Source of the DNA: Albula goreensis
Lineage: Eukaryota > Chordata > Actinopteri > Albuliformes > Albulidae
Length of the DNA stretch: 64,000 bases
Assembly: GCA_022829145.1 (NCBI GenBank)
Contig: CM040753.1
Span: forward strand, 16,149,884 to 16,213,883
Reading direction: 5' to 3'
Position numbers and translations under genes: made by a program. Below, one piece after another: positions 13,766 through 26,768 of the stretch (the first letter of the stretch is position 1; each line of letters opens with the position of its first letter). Under the pieces are notes generated by a model. That model was not told the origin of the DNA and made no database searches. It saw only the letters and a program-made list of their open reading frames with translations.

Positions 13766-14830
13766 TATATAAGCACACATGATAATTGTTTAAACAATCA
13801 ATTAACTGGTCAATAAATCAATCTGTCTTTCCATCTTTGCTTTTGTACAGTTTCTATTTCAAAAACAACTTCAAATTTATTCCCTGACAGTTTAAGAGTC
13901 AATACAGTTTGATTTACTGGAAAATGATGGGACACAGCCAAGAACAGCTCAATAAACACAAACGTATTGGAGAAAATAGACCAGCATTCTTAATGGTAAC
14001 AGGGTGAGTTGGGTCCCATGATAGCCAGCTCTGCTGTGTTTGAAAGAGTGATGCTTACTCATACCTCCTGCACAAGTACCTGAGCCCGCTCAGAATGCAT
14101 GATGATTTACTTAGGGGTAGTTTCTTTGCTAATTATCACACTAATTAGGATTGATCACACAATTTTCTGCTTTTGTATTTTTAAACTGAGTAGTCAACAC
14201 AATCTTTCAGACAAATGAAAAAAAAGAAAAAGAAAAACAGGGAATATGTAGTTAAAGTTTGATCCATGTGGCTTTTTCCTAAAATTATTTATCCATTGCT
14301 AGGTCACATTATTTACATGACAACTTCTACCAGATGAAATTGTGTGCATAATTTCTCACCAACAAAACAATACAAAGAAGAACAGACATCACCAATAAAA
14401 CAAAAAAAAAACTTAACTATCCTTTGTAATGTAGTTTTAGAAAGTTTTTATTACAAATTGGGAAAAACAGGAGTGGATGAGAAATATTTAGTGAGACAGG
14501 CTCATGATACAGCCCAAGCCGCATTAAGACTGTCCCTCGGTGCAGTGTGCGGCCATGCTAGGTGGAGGGTCAAGGGACTAATTATGCTCTATGTAAGTGA
14601 ACACAGTCTCTAATGACTGCAAGGGAGATCACCTTTCCCATGTCCCCTTGACTCTGGTCTCATCTGCAAGCGGCACGGAACTGAGCACTTAAGCAGTATG
14701 GGGTCCTGGCACTGAGAGAGCCTTGAGCCCCTGGGCACCAGCCACGTTACAGCTTTCGTCTTCCAGCAAGCAGATTTACCGCCCCTGACACGAAAACCCA
14801 GAACTTAATTTGTGTGGATAGGATCCAGCT
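13766..14830. other. Noncoding DNA
   Basis: AT-rich to about 14500, then more balanced composition. No gene or clear repeat. The 89-codon plus-strand frame at 14344-14613 has no motif. Confidence 0.4.
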
Positions 14831-15110
14831 GCCAAAGGGGAGGGTCTGGCGAAAGACTCGGCTGGTTTGCCTAATCCAACGTGGCACACCCCAGCTGTCA
14901 TGGTGATGAGGCTGAGATGCAGTTTGTCCAGCCATCTTCATGCTCATTCTCCACCTTGATGTGTGGTGGATAATCCCAAAACAAAATGGCCACCATGCAT
15001 CACCAAGGATCGGCACTACACATTGATGGGGGTTTAGGTATTTTCCTCTATAGTAAAGTACTATGACTCAGACATCATGAGATGCAAATTCTGTCACTAT
15101 TGTGTATTTG
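14831..15110. repeat. Dispersed-repeat-like tract, class unknown
   Basis: The segment 'ggatcggcactacacattga' through 'tagtaaagtactatgactca' resembles the 3' part of a common fish repeat in which a 'gctgcacattggtggtggtt'-type stretch precedes 'gtaaagcgctttgagtgtc'. I am relying on remembered pattern similarity, not a search. The left limit is arbitrary. Confidence 0.3.
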
Positions 15111-17162
15111 CAAAGGCTAAACACAAAAAATTTGATTCATAAACATGTTAAAATACCAAAAAAAGTAAACCCCTTTTGAGCCAGGTTTTTGAAGATACAA
15201 GGCAGATAAAGTTACAAGGTTGATAGTTTTTGTGGGAAGGTTGTGTAAACTATTCACACAACTGTCACCACTGCCAATGAAGCTTTGAAATTTGCCTTTA
15301 GCTGCTCAATTGTTTTGAAATGTTAGACTTATTTATTCTGATTATTGTTTTCCCAGTGTGTTACAACCTGAATGTCCACCAATGTTACAACAACAGAGAT
15401 GACTATGTTGGCCGCTACTAAGCTACCATGATCATATGATCTTAAACAAATATGACTAAACACACCCAGTTGAGCTGGGTTACAAACAACAATTTCATTA
15501 TGACAAATAATCTAAATAATATTCCAACAAGTTAAAAGAAAATACAAAAACAAGCACATATAAAAAAATAACATATAAAAAAATAACATGAACTCACATG
15601 AGGAGTTGTCATGGTGTCCTCATGCAGTTTAAAGTGTTAATTAATTTGAAAACTACAGTAGATATCAAAATCAACTGCAAAGTTTTTGACAGAAATTTAG
15701 TAAACTAAAACAAAGCAGCTAATGGCTAAAACTAAATTGGAATTAACAAGTGTCTGAAAAATGTCCAAAGAAATATGCCTTGTAAAGTCCTGTGAAATGT
15801 CCAGAGAAATGTCCAAAGTGACGAAGTGGACGATCCATTATATATCTTGGCATTCTTTCAAAGTTGTTGCTCAGTGATGGGCACAATGTCCTCAGATGCT
15901 GCATCTTCTAACTAAGTATCTTGGTGATTATCGGGATGTAAAATTGTTTTCATAATGACAGCCATCGGTGTATCAGCTGTTTATGAATCTTCTAGAATTG
16001 TTGCCTGGCGATGATGATAGTGTTCTAAACTCTGAACAGTAAAAAAACAGCACAGGACAAGCAACATAAAAGCAAACAGGGGTAACCAGGGGGACGTGAC
16101 ACACTGCCGGCATAAGATGTTCATATCCTTCAATGACACTTTAATAGGACTCTCAGGGAATTATCATTCAATAACAAATCAGTTTAACCCACCCCTCCCA
16201 ACACACACACACACGCACACATACACACATACACCCAACTGCTAGCTGTTTGGGTTCATGCCTGGGAGGGGCATACGCAGTCGTGACCAGAGAAGTACTG
16301 GCTGACTTAAACCCATCCTACCATGTCCAGGACAAAGCTAATTGTGTCCCACCTCAGAGGACCGTTAGTCACACTTGGCTGATCACCCAGTCCTGGCTTG
16401 ACCTATGTAGACAATGGCTGGGACCCAATAAAATGAGTCTCTTTAAAGCCATATGCAACACAGTTATGAAAAACTTTAAACTGCAGCATAAGTTTGTTTT
16501 TAACTCAGACCACTCTTCACTTTAGACAAGCAAACAATTCCTTTGGAGTGTGTTAATATAATTTTACATACACTCAAGGAATCTGAATTTTCCTCTTATT
16601 TACCTCATAACTCATACTGGATTTAGGGTGGTAGCCATTCCTCCCCATCCTTCCCCTGCTCAACACTTGTCTTGCAAAATGTGGTTGCAAAGCAAAAAAG
16701 AATAGAAAAAATATTAGTTTTAAGTCAAAGTTGAGGACAAATATTGATTGAATCCAGTCCCATACTTCTTTGGGCAGTAAGGCTATAAGGTTTCTGCCAG
16801 AGAAAAGCAGGTTCAGTCACTGGTATTCCTCAGACTGATGAGGATAGGGTATGGGAAGCTGTAAGGTATATCATTTTGTTTATGTGACATTGTGACAATA
16901 CTTTTACAAGGCAGACAGAGTATGGCTGCTACGTAATACCAGAGTTCTTCTTGGTTTGGTGTGAAGCTATCTGTGTTCACTGAGATTGTGGTCTGCTCAA
17001 CCACATTTTTGATGGTAGGGACAGAGTAGAGGAACATTTTTTTTGAAGAGCCATTCCAGGTCAGCTTCTTTTAGGGGTTTGTAAGACACCAGAGTCAGCA
17101 CCCTCAAAACTAAGGCAAGGTCCCAAATTAGCTGGCAGGCCTTCTTCACAATCTGGCTGATC
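15111..17162. other. AT-rich noncoding DNA
   Basis: No gene. A 15-bp unit 'tataaaaaaataaca' is tandemly duplicated near 15560-15590, and a short (CA)n run lies near 16200-16230. The 91-codon frame at 16250-16525 has no recognisable feature. Confidence 0.45.
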
Positions 17163-17400
17163 AAGTAATGTGGGCAGCAGGATAGTACACTGGTTAAAGA
17201 GTTGCATTTTATCTCAGAGGTTGCAGGTTCAAATAAAGTAGGGCACAGCCATTATAGCCTTGAGCAAGGTACTTAACCTAATTGACTGTGCAAACATCCA
17301 CATATATAAATAGATAAGAAATGTTGGATATGTAAGAGAGAGAAGTTGTGAGCTTAGTAAGGTGCTCTGGATAAAAGCATCTGCTATCTAAGAGAATAAT
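17163..17400 (+). repeat. tRNA-derived SINE with L2-type tail
   Basis: The order of parts is clear: an A-box region 'tagtacactggttaa', a B box 'ggttgcaggttcaaataa', the body 'ccttgagcaaggtacttaac', then the L2-type tail 'ctctggataaaagcatctgc' followed by an A/T-rich 3' end. It matches the family architecture of the minus-strand copy at 7581-7810 and is nearer to complete. The B box departs slightly from consensus, so the copy is probably old and silent. Confidence 0.8.
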
Positions 17401-19514
17401 AGTAAATAAAAAAGTTAATGTGCTTCTACCATTTCAGTATGCATTGTCAAGACAGATTCTACTTAACACTTCAAGCAAATACTGTGAAAATGAGTAAGAA
17501 ACTAAGCATGTTTGATTGAGCTTTAGATACTAATGAAAGAGGTACAAAAAGTACACTGGAAATATATGGAGTCATTGTACTAAAGTCTGTCAGTGTACTG
17601 AGGTAGTTAACTCTTAATGAAAAAGGTAATAGCAGGTATGTGAAAGTGAAGTCATTGGCCTCATTCAATAATATTCTGTATCCAACCACAAGATCTCTGT
17701 GGATGTTTTCTGAGTGCTGGACCATTCCCAAAACACTTTTGACACTTGACACTTTGAAAACTCCAGAAGGTTTGCTTTTTCTCATGTATCCATACCAGTA
17801 TGTCTGGTGTCCACTTGCCATGCCATGCTCAAAGAAATGTACATTTTTTGCCCATCCTCCCTCTGAATTCCAGACACACGCACAAAAACACAGAGGCATA
17901 CACAAACAATCAGTAGGTCCCTGCCTACCTGCTTTCAATAGCGTAATCTGTGTTTTCCAGGTTGGTTTGTGAAATGAATTGAAGTGAACTGGAGTTAGGA
18001 TGTGGCCTCAATGAATTGGCCCAAGATTTGGTTCTGCCTCATTCATGCAGACAGAGGTAAGCAAACAATAGTGCTTAAATGTTACAGTAGTGAAATGCCC
18101 CTTTAATTCTAAATAGAATAGCATATACCCTTGTGAAATTACATATGCCCTGAAAGAGGCTATTTTTTGTTTGCCTGTGTTCCAGCCAATGTGTTTTAAC
18201 ATAAGACCAAGAGATGTAATGTAATGCTAGCTCTGGCACAAGCTCTCAGGTCAAGATCATGAGCATGGATATCAGTTCACATGGATAGAGAACTCTCACC
18301 ACACCAAGTCGAGCAGAAAAGAGAGGTGGGTCATTGGCACAGATAATATTGACTGGTATCAGCTGATGTAGGATTTCCTTTATGACAATCATGGTGTTGA
18401 ACAGATTAATTGAACTTATGGGCCATCAGCAGCCATCTGGGTTTGAATCATTGCAATAAATCAAAGGCTGGCCAACCGGTGAACTGGTAATGGGTTTACA
18501 AACATATAGCAAGTATAAGTGATTTTCATGTTCACAGTTCACTAATCAGAAACTGTGCTAAAACACAGCAGGTGAAGACAACATTGAGTTATTTGAAGTT
18601 TTATGACAATGATTTTTTTTCTGCTTCCTGAAACTGTTTGAATGAAAATTATATTTTCTTTGGGTTACTTCCATTTGTGCTAAAATATGAAAAAAGCTTG
18701 AGAACCGGTTTTCCTGAGTCATTAAAAGCTCAGAGAAGCTAGCTGGTCCTTTGAGTGTCAGCCTGAAGTAGAAGTTTTATTTTTAACTTCCTGTTCTGGG
18801 ACCTCTCCTTCCTGTTTGTCCACCACACCGCCGCTCCCAATCCTCAACACAGGCCCGCTGGTTTAATAATGAACACATCTCTACCATAAACACTCCTTAT
18901 GCCCCAGCTGAACCCATGTGAGAGCAACAAAAGGCAATGTAACACCTTCATGACAAATTAGCTGAGCCACCCATGCCAGAAAAAGACCCTGTCCCTCCCA
19001 GTCTCTAAATCAGCTCTTATCCTCAATGTACAGCTCCTCCATAATCGCCCATAACAGGATCCAGCAATTCATTTTCCCTCGGGCACCAAACCAAAATGTT
19101 CTCATTTTAAGTTGGCCTAGCCTCCTGTTACTTCTTGTATTATGCAGTCATTTTTTTACTGTGATATTTAAATGTAAAGTACAGTAGTAATTATTTTCTT
19201 CTTGGTGAATATCTTTTTCATTAATAGTTTTCTGTACCCACACCAACACCTGTTCCTTCTCTCTGCATTCCCCTCAACTCCACACCATTCCACAGAACTC
19301 TCCTAAACAGCCCTCTTCTCCTGCTCCTCCCCACTCACACAGCCCTAAACCCTTAGGAAAAAGAAATCACAAATGAAATAAAAAGGGGAAAATCCATCCA
19401 TGGTCCCATGGTGAGGATGGGTGACTCAAACAGTATGACATCAAAAATGGGTGAAGCAATAAACTAGTCAATCATTGAATTGTTTCATCCAATGAAAAGG
19501 TTTTGCTTTCTGCA

Positions 19515-19515
<1 letters not shown>
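17401..19515. other. Noncoding DNA
   Basis: No recognised gene. The longest open frame outside repeats in this part (minus strand 17938-17471, 155 codons) has no conserved motif, no clear start context and a Cys/Leu-rich composition consistent with chance. Confidence 0.4.

Positions 19516-19516
<1 letters not shown>

Positions 19517-19607
<91 letters not shown>
19517..19607. repeat. (TG)n microsatellite
   Basis: About 45 uninterrupted TG dinucleotides. An open frame running through it is an artefact of the repeat. Confidence 0.98.
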
Positions 19608-19610
<3 letters not shown>

Positions 19611-22598
19611 GAGATGTATTGGTTAAATATGTTAACCCTGGATGTTTTCATTCTTCATTCACCATGGCCAGGGCTCTTGGGTGAATCCAATTGCCAGACC
19701 ATTAGTAAATGAAATAACTGGGACAAATATTATTACACAGGCTTAAGACTAACGTACAGAGTAACATGAGGTAGCTCACCGCCATTTCAGCCAACAGCCC
19801 AGCAAAGACTTGAGAATCCAGCTGCAGTTCAGATAAGTGAAATTCTGTTGGGGCAGTTCCAAAAAAGCAAAGGATGTTCACTTTGATCTCCCCATGTCAC
19901 AAATGGGCTCCTTTTCTCATTGTAAGAGGTAATAAAACATCTCCAAGTCAGATTGGCTCCAGTTTCTCACATCATACACTTCACAATGTACTTTCCATTC
20001 TGTGTAAGTTTTCAGGCTGCTGCCAACTTGGATGGGATTGGAATGAGGCTGGATTTCAAACAAAGGCTCATTTCCTAATATAGTGCACATTTGAGACATC
20101 AGTCAGATGATTGACAGCAGAATACTACCCCTCACACCTGGGGACTCAGAGTCCCACAGCTGTTTCTCCTAATCCTCACTAAATAATACATTCAACACCT
20201 GGCAATTTGGGCCGATCATGACTAGTAATTGATCCAGGTTTTTTGGCTTTGAAGAAAAACCATGCACTGTGCTTTTAGGTAGCTGTAGAATTTAAAAACC
20301 AAATATATTATTTGTTAAAAGCCTTGAGTATTATTTAATAACAAATGTTGTGTAATACTTCTCATGATTCTGTTCGTAGGATGTTTTCATTGCCTGAATT
20401 TATTGATATTTCAATCTGCAACTGTCTTTTCATGGTCTGTCAAACAAAAAATGCTTCAGTCTTAATGGTGAGTTTATTGAAAACTCAGCTCTGTTTTTTT
20501 CCTTTTCTTCCCTTTGGAAACTATAATAGGTAGCAATAGGTGGCTGTTTTGTGTAAATCTATTATAAATATCCATCTGTATGCAAAAAAAGACATCTTCA
20601 GGTCTACCTCAAGCCAGATCCTTAAGCACTGAGTTTAGGTGCAAAAATTCCACAGATACCATGTATGTTGAACTGTGTTAAATGAATGGATTTTCTGTTT
20701 AAAACTCCTTGGGCTTGGTTCAATCAGATGAGAACAAAATAGTAGTTATAGCCATCATGCATAAACTACTGTTTTGAAATATTTTATAATCAGTGCAGCC
20801 GTCTGCATCTGTTTTGATTGCATGTGTCCAGAAGCACAAGCACAAGTGCAAGGTTTTACATTGCTGATGGAAAAAATGATACATGCCATGTAGTTTTGCA
20901 ACCAAATTCAGGTTGAAGGGGACAACATCTAAATTCATCTAGATTCAATCATATTCACTCAGCTTTACCTAAAAGAAGGAATGACAGGGTGAGGAGTATG
21001 GTGCAGCAATGAAATAGTCATATCCTTTTATAGAATTAAGAGGCATACAAAAATTTATTTGGTGTAAGAGAGGAAGAGTAGGACACCTCAGACCAGAACT
21101 GAGCCCTTCTTTGTCGCCTCTCTGCACATGAGAACATTTATGATATGAGTGCACAACAGCTTCACCATCCTGTCCAGTGTTTCACTTACACAAATAGAGT
21201 TCTGAGGGCTGAAAAAAGAGTAACAAGAGGTGAAAAAAATTCAAATTGGAAAATGTTTTTACTGGTCCTAATTTTTATATTTTACAATGACAGGAACTTA
21301 TAATTTGTGAAAGGCTGATTGTAAAAGGCTAAAAAAGCATACAATCTCTAGAAGACAAATCTGAAACAACAATAATTATAGAAATATCAGCACATAATTA
21401 GCATATAAATTAGGTCCCCTATTCCATCAGTCAGTGGTCATAATTGATAACAAAAATGGAAATTACAAAATACAGTAAAATGCTAAAATAATAAAGTCAT
21501 TAGGGTAATTCAATTTTAATTGGACATAGATATGGTAAGATACTGTCAAAGACAGGAAGAAATTGCATAATGACACAGACAGAATGCTAACAACTGACAA
21601 AATATACTTTCAAGATAAAAGCAATATAAAATGTTTTCAAGAATAAGAACATCAAATAATCTTTGTTTTTTTTTTTCAGATCAGTTAACAGATGGATCCA
21701 AGAGGCCTGCCTTTAACTGAGGCTATTTGAATTCAGTTTGTATTTCAGTGTCTTGGTAAGCCCTACTCACTAATAACAAATAACATTAAATGTGTCCCAA
21801 TAAAGATTTTAAAATAATACAGAGAACATTTGCAGAGTATAAGGGCTCATCCATTGAAATGGCAAAACATGGTCACAGCCTGGATTTTATGAAACAGTGA
21901 TGGTTAATGAAGCCAATTGAGAAGAGGCGCAGGCTTTTAGAGGGGATTGGTGCACCCATGGTTTTGCAGAGCTGAAATCATAATTGATAGTCCTTAGAGC
22001 TGACTGCCATTTCAAAGTTCATTAGCACTGCAGCATACTTCATGTCTAATCATTTCCAGCCTTTCACCAGCCACAGGATGTGAGATTTATGAGTTCTTGC
22101 ATTTACTCCTAGATAGATGATTAAAAATTTTTTTCATTTAATTGGAAAGTAAGTTCAAGGTCTGTAAATCCAACAAATTGCATTTCCTTGCTGCTAATTT
22201 TTTCCCCTCATTTGGGGTAAAGAGGAAAAAAGATTAACAGTGTATATAGCTGTAACTGTGTTTCAGTTTGAAGATTAGGTATCTTAATTTGATTGGATAA
22301 TTTTGCTCAGTTTCAACCAATGTTGAAAATAAAAGACACAATGCTTGCCTCAGGTAGTGGGAATAGATGAATGGGTTAAGCAGATGATATTTGAAAATGA
22401 AGATGTGATTATTTTCACCATGTGCCTTAATTCACTTCAGTCAGAAATTCACATGAGAGCAAAATGAAACCCAATGAACTGTGACAAAACTGTGCATCTT
22501 ACCAGCACATTGCATGTATGGTAACTCAATAAATCAGTGATTTATGCAGTTCACGTGCCAAAAGGAATGTTTCTGATGTTTTTAAAGTGAGCAGAAGA
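19608..22598. other. AT-rich noncoding DNA
   Basis: No gene or mobile element recognised. The part at about 21900-22260 is orderly, non-repetitive and AT-rich, and is a possible conserved noncoding stretch (see findings). Confidence 0.4.
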
Positions 22599-22599
22599 T

Positions 22600-22672
<73 letters not shown>
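22600..22672. repeat. (GT)n microsatellite
   Basis: About 36 GT dinucleotides without interruption. A short GA-rich run follows at about 22762-22785. Confidence 0.98.
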
Positions 22673-22674
<2 letters not shown>

Positions 22675-25090
22675 ACCAGTCTATTGGCTGTGAGTAGTTT
22701 CCAATACTATTTTTGTGTACATGAATCTCTGCATGAATGAGAAAAGCAGAGAGAGGACAGATTGAGAGAGAAAGAGAGAGAGACAGCTGACAGAGTAAGA
22801 GAATGTGTAGAATGTGTATGCTGATTAGTTATCATCATTATCCTCTGTGCACTGTGAGACAGGGAAATAGGGCAATTGGAGGGCACTGTGGATCCCAAAG
22901 AATCATGAGTCGTCCCAGGTCTGGTAGCATATAGCAGTGATGGTCGGAAAGAGATGCTATAAACTCCGTAAGGTTGGGGCAACACTCAGCTGTCAGTTAT
23001 TGATTTATTTGACCCAATCAAGACTTTTTGTTTCACTGCAGTCAGTATGGCCATTGGTCAAATTATTGAGTCCACTGATACCATATGGTAGTACCTCCCA
23101 TTTTTCCCAATTAATGTCATGTAGTGTAGATTGTCAGGCTTGTAAATACAGCTCTTCATTCCAGTCCTGTTTTCCAGACTCTATCAGAAGTTGAGCATCT
23201 GGAGCTTAGACTAACTCACTTCTGCTGAGTTAGAAAGGTTGTGATGCATTGCCTCTCTATTCCCGCACTGGTTTCCAGGCACCTGCTCTACATCTTATTT
23301 ATCTTATTTACTGCAAACGTGACACGGGCCTCGCGAGGAGTCACACAATTACCCAAAATTCCCTGCAGCATTAATCGTCTGGTCCCGTCACCCAGAATCA
23401 CAGGAAAAGTTAAGTCCCCACAGTTAAATAGAAATGCTTTCTCAGCAATAAACAACTCAAAGTGGCCATATTTTCTGAGAATGAGAACACAGTGCGTTGA
23501 CCTAACTTTCAATGAATTTCCCTGGGATTCAATCAAACTAACTCAGCCTCTCTAAGGGCATATTCAATACAATCAAACCAGACTTTCTGATTGCATGTAC
23601 TGTTCTGTTTTATAATGAGAAGAAAACATGTGCTTGTCTGTAAACAAATAAGGAATAATAAGAGAAAATTATGTTATGGTGTAAAGTTTATTTTGATTAA
23701 ATTGCATATGCCCTTAAAGACAATGAATATATTTGCTTGAATCTGGCCCAATATCTTGTCTTTCCAATATTGCTGCAGTAAATTGGCAATTATATTTTGA
23801 AAGCTAATGTTCCCCAAACATGACTGTCAGGCTTCATCTGGCTTTCGCTGAATAATTAAGCTCAATTTTCAATGAGTAAAAGTTCATTCATTTTGTAGAA
23901 ATTCTCATAATATGCTCACACATAGATAAAATGATTAAACATTCAAGTACCATAGATATTCTCTAACACAACCCTTGATACAACCTCTTAGTTATTTACT
24001 GTATTGCACAATGGGATGCTTGCATCTTCAGTTAAAAGACAAAAATATTCTGAAAGCAGTCCCTTTGAGACTGAGATTGATGTCCTGTTTGACAAGTAGA
24101 CAAGTTAGTAAGCTATCTGCAATTATTTGATCATTTGTCCGCGGTGACAAGAGTTACACAGACATCTTACATAGAGGAGACCACATATGGTCGTCATACT
24201 TTTTACTCTTGTGTGTATTCCTCAGCATTAGTGAATCATAAAAGAGTAATTTCAGCATTAATTGAAGCCTTGGGTAAAAACTAACCATCTTGTGTATCAT
24301 GTAGCTAATGAAATCAAAGTGATTAGCAATCCAAAGCACCCTCACACATTGTGACTACCATCCCCATTCCTAGGTATGTTGTCAGTGTGTGGGGTTGGTT
24401 GTCCCTATGATTTTAATGAAATTTTTTTTTACATATACAACTGCTTTGTTTTTCAGGTTATGTACAAACAAAACATGTGACAACCACCCCCACCCCCAAC
24501 CTCAAAAAAAAAAAAAAAAAAGGAAGAACAGAAAGAAGAAAAGAAAACATGCGCCAGCCAGACTTTTCGGATTTTGGGATTGCCGCGAATATTTAGCATC
24601 AAAATACAGCCAACCTCTCACTTTTACACACAGAATAATAATATAGGCATTACACTAATGCAATTAAAAGTTGCATGTAAAAGAAAAAGGTATGAAATAT
24701 TTAGTTTCAATACATAAAAAATTAATCTGTGCTCACCAATTGTTGTTGCGACTTGAACTTCTAGGGCCAAAATGGAGCTTCACTGAGCAAGAGGGTGCGC
24801 ATTTCTGTGGCATAATCTAGTTGCAGGGCCCCCAATTTGAGATTTATGAGCTCTGTGGCAACCAAACCATGTGACAACTTCACTTTGGTTTGTAAGTGTT
24901 AACAGGTGTTACAGTTTTTGAAGCAAATTTAGATATCTTCAGCTATGTCAATTAAATAGGCTGCTTTCACTCTGTAGTTATAAACCTTTGATTCCATGAA
25001 TTAATAATTGAATAACGTGTAATCTGGATCTCATGGGAATATTCAATTCTTTTTCTTAGCTTGTAAAACAAAACTTCTTATTAGTTACTT
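22673..25090. other. AT-rich noncoding DNA
   Basis: No supported gene. A poly(A) and purine-rich run occupies 24504-24552. The 92- and 104-codon frames near 22.7-23.5 kb carry no motif. Confidence 0.45.
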
Positions 25091-25225
25091 ATTCAGTAGT
25101 ATGAACTCTCAGACAACGATATAGTATTTTAGGAGGAGTTTATTGATAAGGGATAGAAAAGAATGAACTTGGGCTTAAGCGTCAAAAGGGGGAGGAGTCG
25201 TCCCGTACTCGTGGAGAGGGAAACC
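25091..25225 (-). repeat. B2 split direct repeat of the Ngaro-like element
   Basis: A 135-bp terminal segment starting 'attcagtagtatgaactctc' on the plus strand. It recurs almost unchanged as B1 (25452-25586). It forms the outer 3' end of the element (minus-strand sense). Confidence 0.93.
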
Positions 25226-25321
25226 CCCCCTCCCTTTGGCTGAAAGAAATAGAAATAGCAGTTAGGATCATGAATCCCCCCTAGAAAGAGAGGATGAAGG
25301 TGGAGATGGGGAGGAGGTGGG
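25226..25321 (-). other. Unique middle segment between A2 and B2
   Basis: About 96 bp separating A2 from B2, C-rich at its left end and purine-rich ('gatgaaggtggagatgggga') at its right. It is absent next to A1 and B1, but counterparts can be recognised in both older solo units of the family in this window, so it is an ancestral part of the terminal unit. Confidence 0.8.
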
Positions 25322-25455
25322 ATGCCGGAAATGCTGAGCACGATGGGTAAAGGTACGTGGTGTTTATATACCTGTAGGGACCGGAAGGGGTACGATAGGT
25401 AGAGAGGTTGTCTGAGAGTTCTTCTCCGAATCTCTGTTTTACCAAACTGCAATTC
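25322..25455 (-). repeat. A2 split direct repeat of the Ngaro-like element
   Basis: About 134 bp, plus-strand start 'atgccggaaatgctgagcac', end 'accaaactgcaattc'. It differs from A1 (29096-29230) by about one base. It abuts B1, sharing the ATTC at 25452-25455. Confidence 0.93.
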
Positions 25456-25586
25456 AGTAGTATGAACTCTCAGACAACGATATAGTATTTTAGGAGGAGT
25501 TTATTGATAGGGATAGAAAAGAATGAACTTGGGCTTGCGTCCAAAGGGGGAGGAGTCGTCCCGTACTCGTGGAGAGGGAAACCCCA
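25452..25586 (-). repeat. B1 split direct repeat of the Ngaro-like element
   Basis: A near copy of B2. It joins A2 directly on one side and the coding interior on the other, and the recombinase reading frame remnant runs into it. Confidence 0.93.
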
Positions 25587-25599
25587 AAAGACTGCCAGC

Positions 25600-25850
25600 C
25601 CTGAAAACAGAATGTGAGATTAGGTTTGATATTTCTACGTAATCATCAATGGAATAATGAGCAGTGGGCAAAACGAATGTCATTTGGACAGCGTCTGATG
25701 ACCAGCGACCCAGGCGTTTCATTAAATGATCAGGAAGTCCATTTTTGTGCCGCTGTGGTTGCTGCTCCGATTCTAAATTAAAGAGAAGAAAATTGTTAGC
25801 GGAAAACCTGACATATACGGAGTTGAAAACACGGTGAATTATGAGCATAG
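25600..25850 (-). pseudogene. Tyrosine recombinase remnant of the Ngaro-like element
   Basis: The minus-strand translation at 25740-25681 contains 'GLPDHLMKRLGRWSSDA', the C-terminal block seen in DIRS-order recombinases ('GVPDHLIxxLGRWxSDAY'). In the family this enzyme joins the circular DNA copy into the host genome. Only the C-terminal end is recognisable, so this is a fossil piece of pol. Confidence 0.8.
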
Positions 25851-25999
25851 GAGGAATCAGAAGAATGCGAGTGAGAAGGAGCTGACAGAGTGATGCCTAC
25901 GAGAGGGTTGATGTAACCGGAACGGGACCTGAATGCAGTGGGAGAGTATGTAGGCGAGCTGGTTGTCTAGGTTTGGAAAAGCCTGGGTCTAAACTTCTG

Positions 26000-26222
26000 G
26001 TATCCTCCCGTGAGCTTCCGGGGCCGAACTGGAGAATTTCTGAAATTGGAAACAAGAAAGACTGTCAGGAATTGAGTTATAGTTACCGGGAATGTAATCG
26101 GCACGTACGGTGAACTGATGGCGTATTGACACTCGTGTGAGACGGCAGAAAAGTGACATGCTAGTGATGAAACGTGAACGGCCTTTATTCATTATTGCGA
26201 CGGTGACCCTGTTGTCAGGATG
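26000..26222 (-). pseudogene. RNase H end of a DIRS-order pol, remnant
   Basis: Minus-strand sequence reads 'PDNRVTVAIMNKG' followed further on by 'ADYIPGNYNSIPDSLS' and 'FQFQKF', matching the 'DNxTVVAYINxQGG ... IPGxxNxIADALSRFQ' pattern at the end of the reverse transcriptase-RNase H of DIRS-like elements. Known role: copying of element RNA into DNA. Most of the reverse transcriptase that should precede it is absent. Confidence 0.8.
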
Positions 26223-26589
26223 AAACTAGACTTTCTTTAAGACCGTTCCGACCCCAAAATACAGCAGCAACAACCACGGAATAAATTCAAAACAATGCGG
26301 AGGACTCGGAAGTAGGCGGGAGGAGGAGAATTCAACTGGCCAGGGGGCTGCAAACCGGCGCCTCGACAATAAGCACCAAAACCCACGGCTGGCGGAGCGT
26401 CTACGAACGGACGAGGATCGCGTGCCGCAAACACTACGCCCAGACAAAAACTCGTCCGGTACGACCAAATCGAGCAGGGAAGGGACCTAGGAGGCGAGGG
26501 TCAGCAGACAGCAATTCTGATTGGATTAACACGGAATGCAGGAAACGGTGGGGACGAACGACAACAAATCGACAACGCCGGGCTCAGCC

Positions 26590-26740
26590 TCGGTCGAATG
26601 GAGGTGCACGCAAATAACGTACCGGACGGGTAGGGCGACCAAACAGGGGGAAAAAAAAACCGTGAGTGAGACCATGATGAGAAAGGAAACGAAAAGTGGA
26701 TCGGGATGGTTGCGGAGTGCATGACTGAGCCTTGAAAAAT
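26590..26740 (-). pseudogene. Start of pol of the Ngaro-like element, fragments
   Basis: Just past the gag stop, minus-strand frames show short pieces such as 'LRNHPDPLFVSFLI' that resemble the opening of DIRS-order reverse transcriptases ('LxxHPDxxFVxxLLxGxxxGF'). The core polymerase motifs are not found anywhere in the element. Broken fossil. Confidence 0.55.
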
Positions 26741-26768
26741 AAAAGGGGTTGGACAGATGTGAATATAC

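Noticed and set aside
17163-17260. A- and B-box sequences considered as a tRNA gene
   Set aside because: No cloverleaf can be completed, and the sequence continues into a SINE body and L2-type tail.
17471-17938. 155-codon minus-strand open frame, the longest outside the repeats
   Set aside because: No domain, no biased codon pattern, no splice context and an antisense frame of 110 codons over part of it. Treated as chance.
25091-25455. Considered as a solo LTR beside an unrelated GC-rich block
   Set aside because: The B part recurs at 25452 and the A part at 29096 on opposite sides of the interior, which only the split-repeat layout explains.
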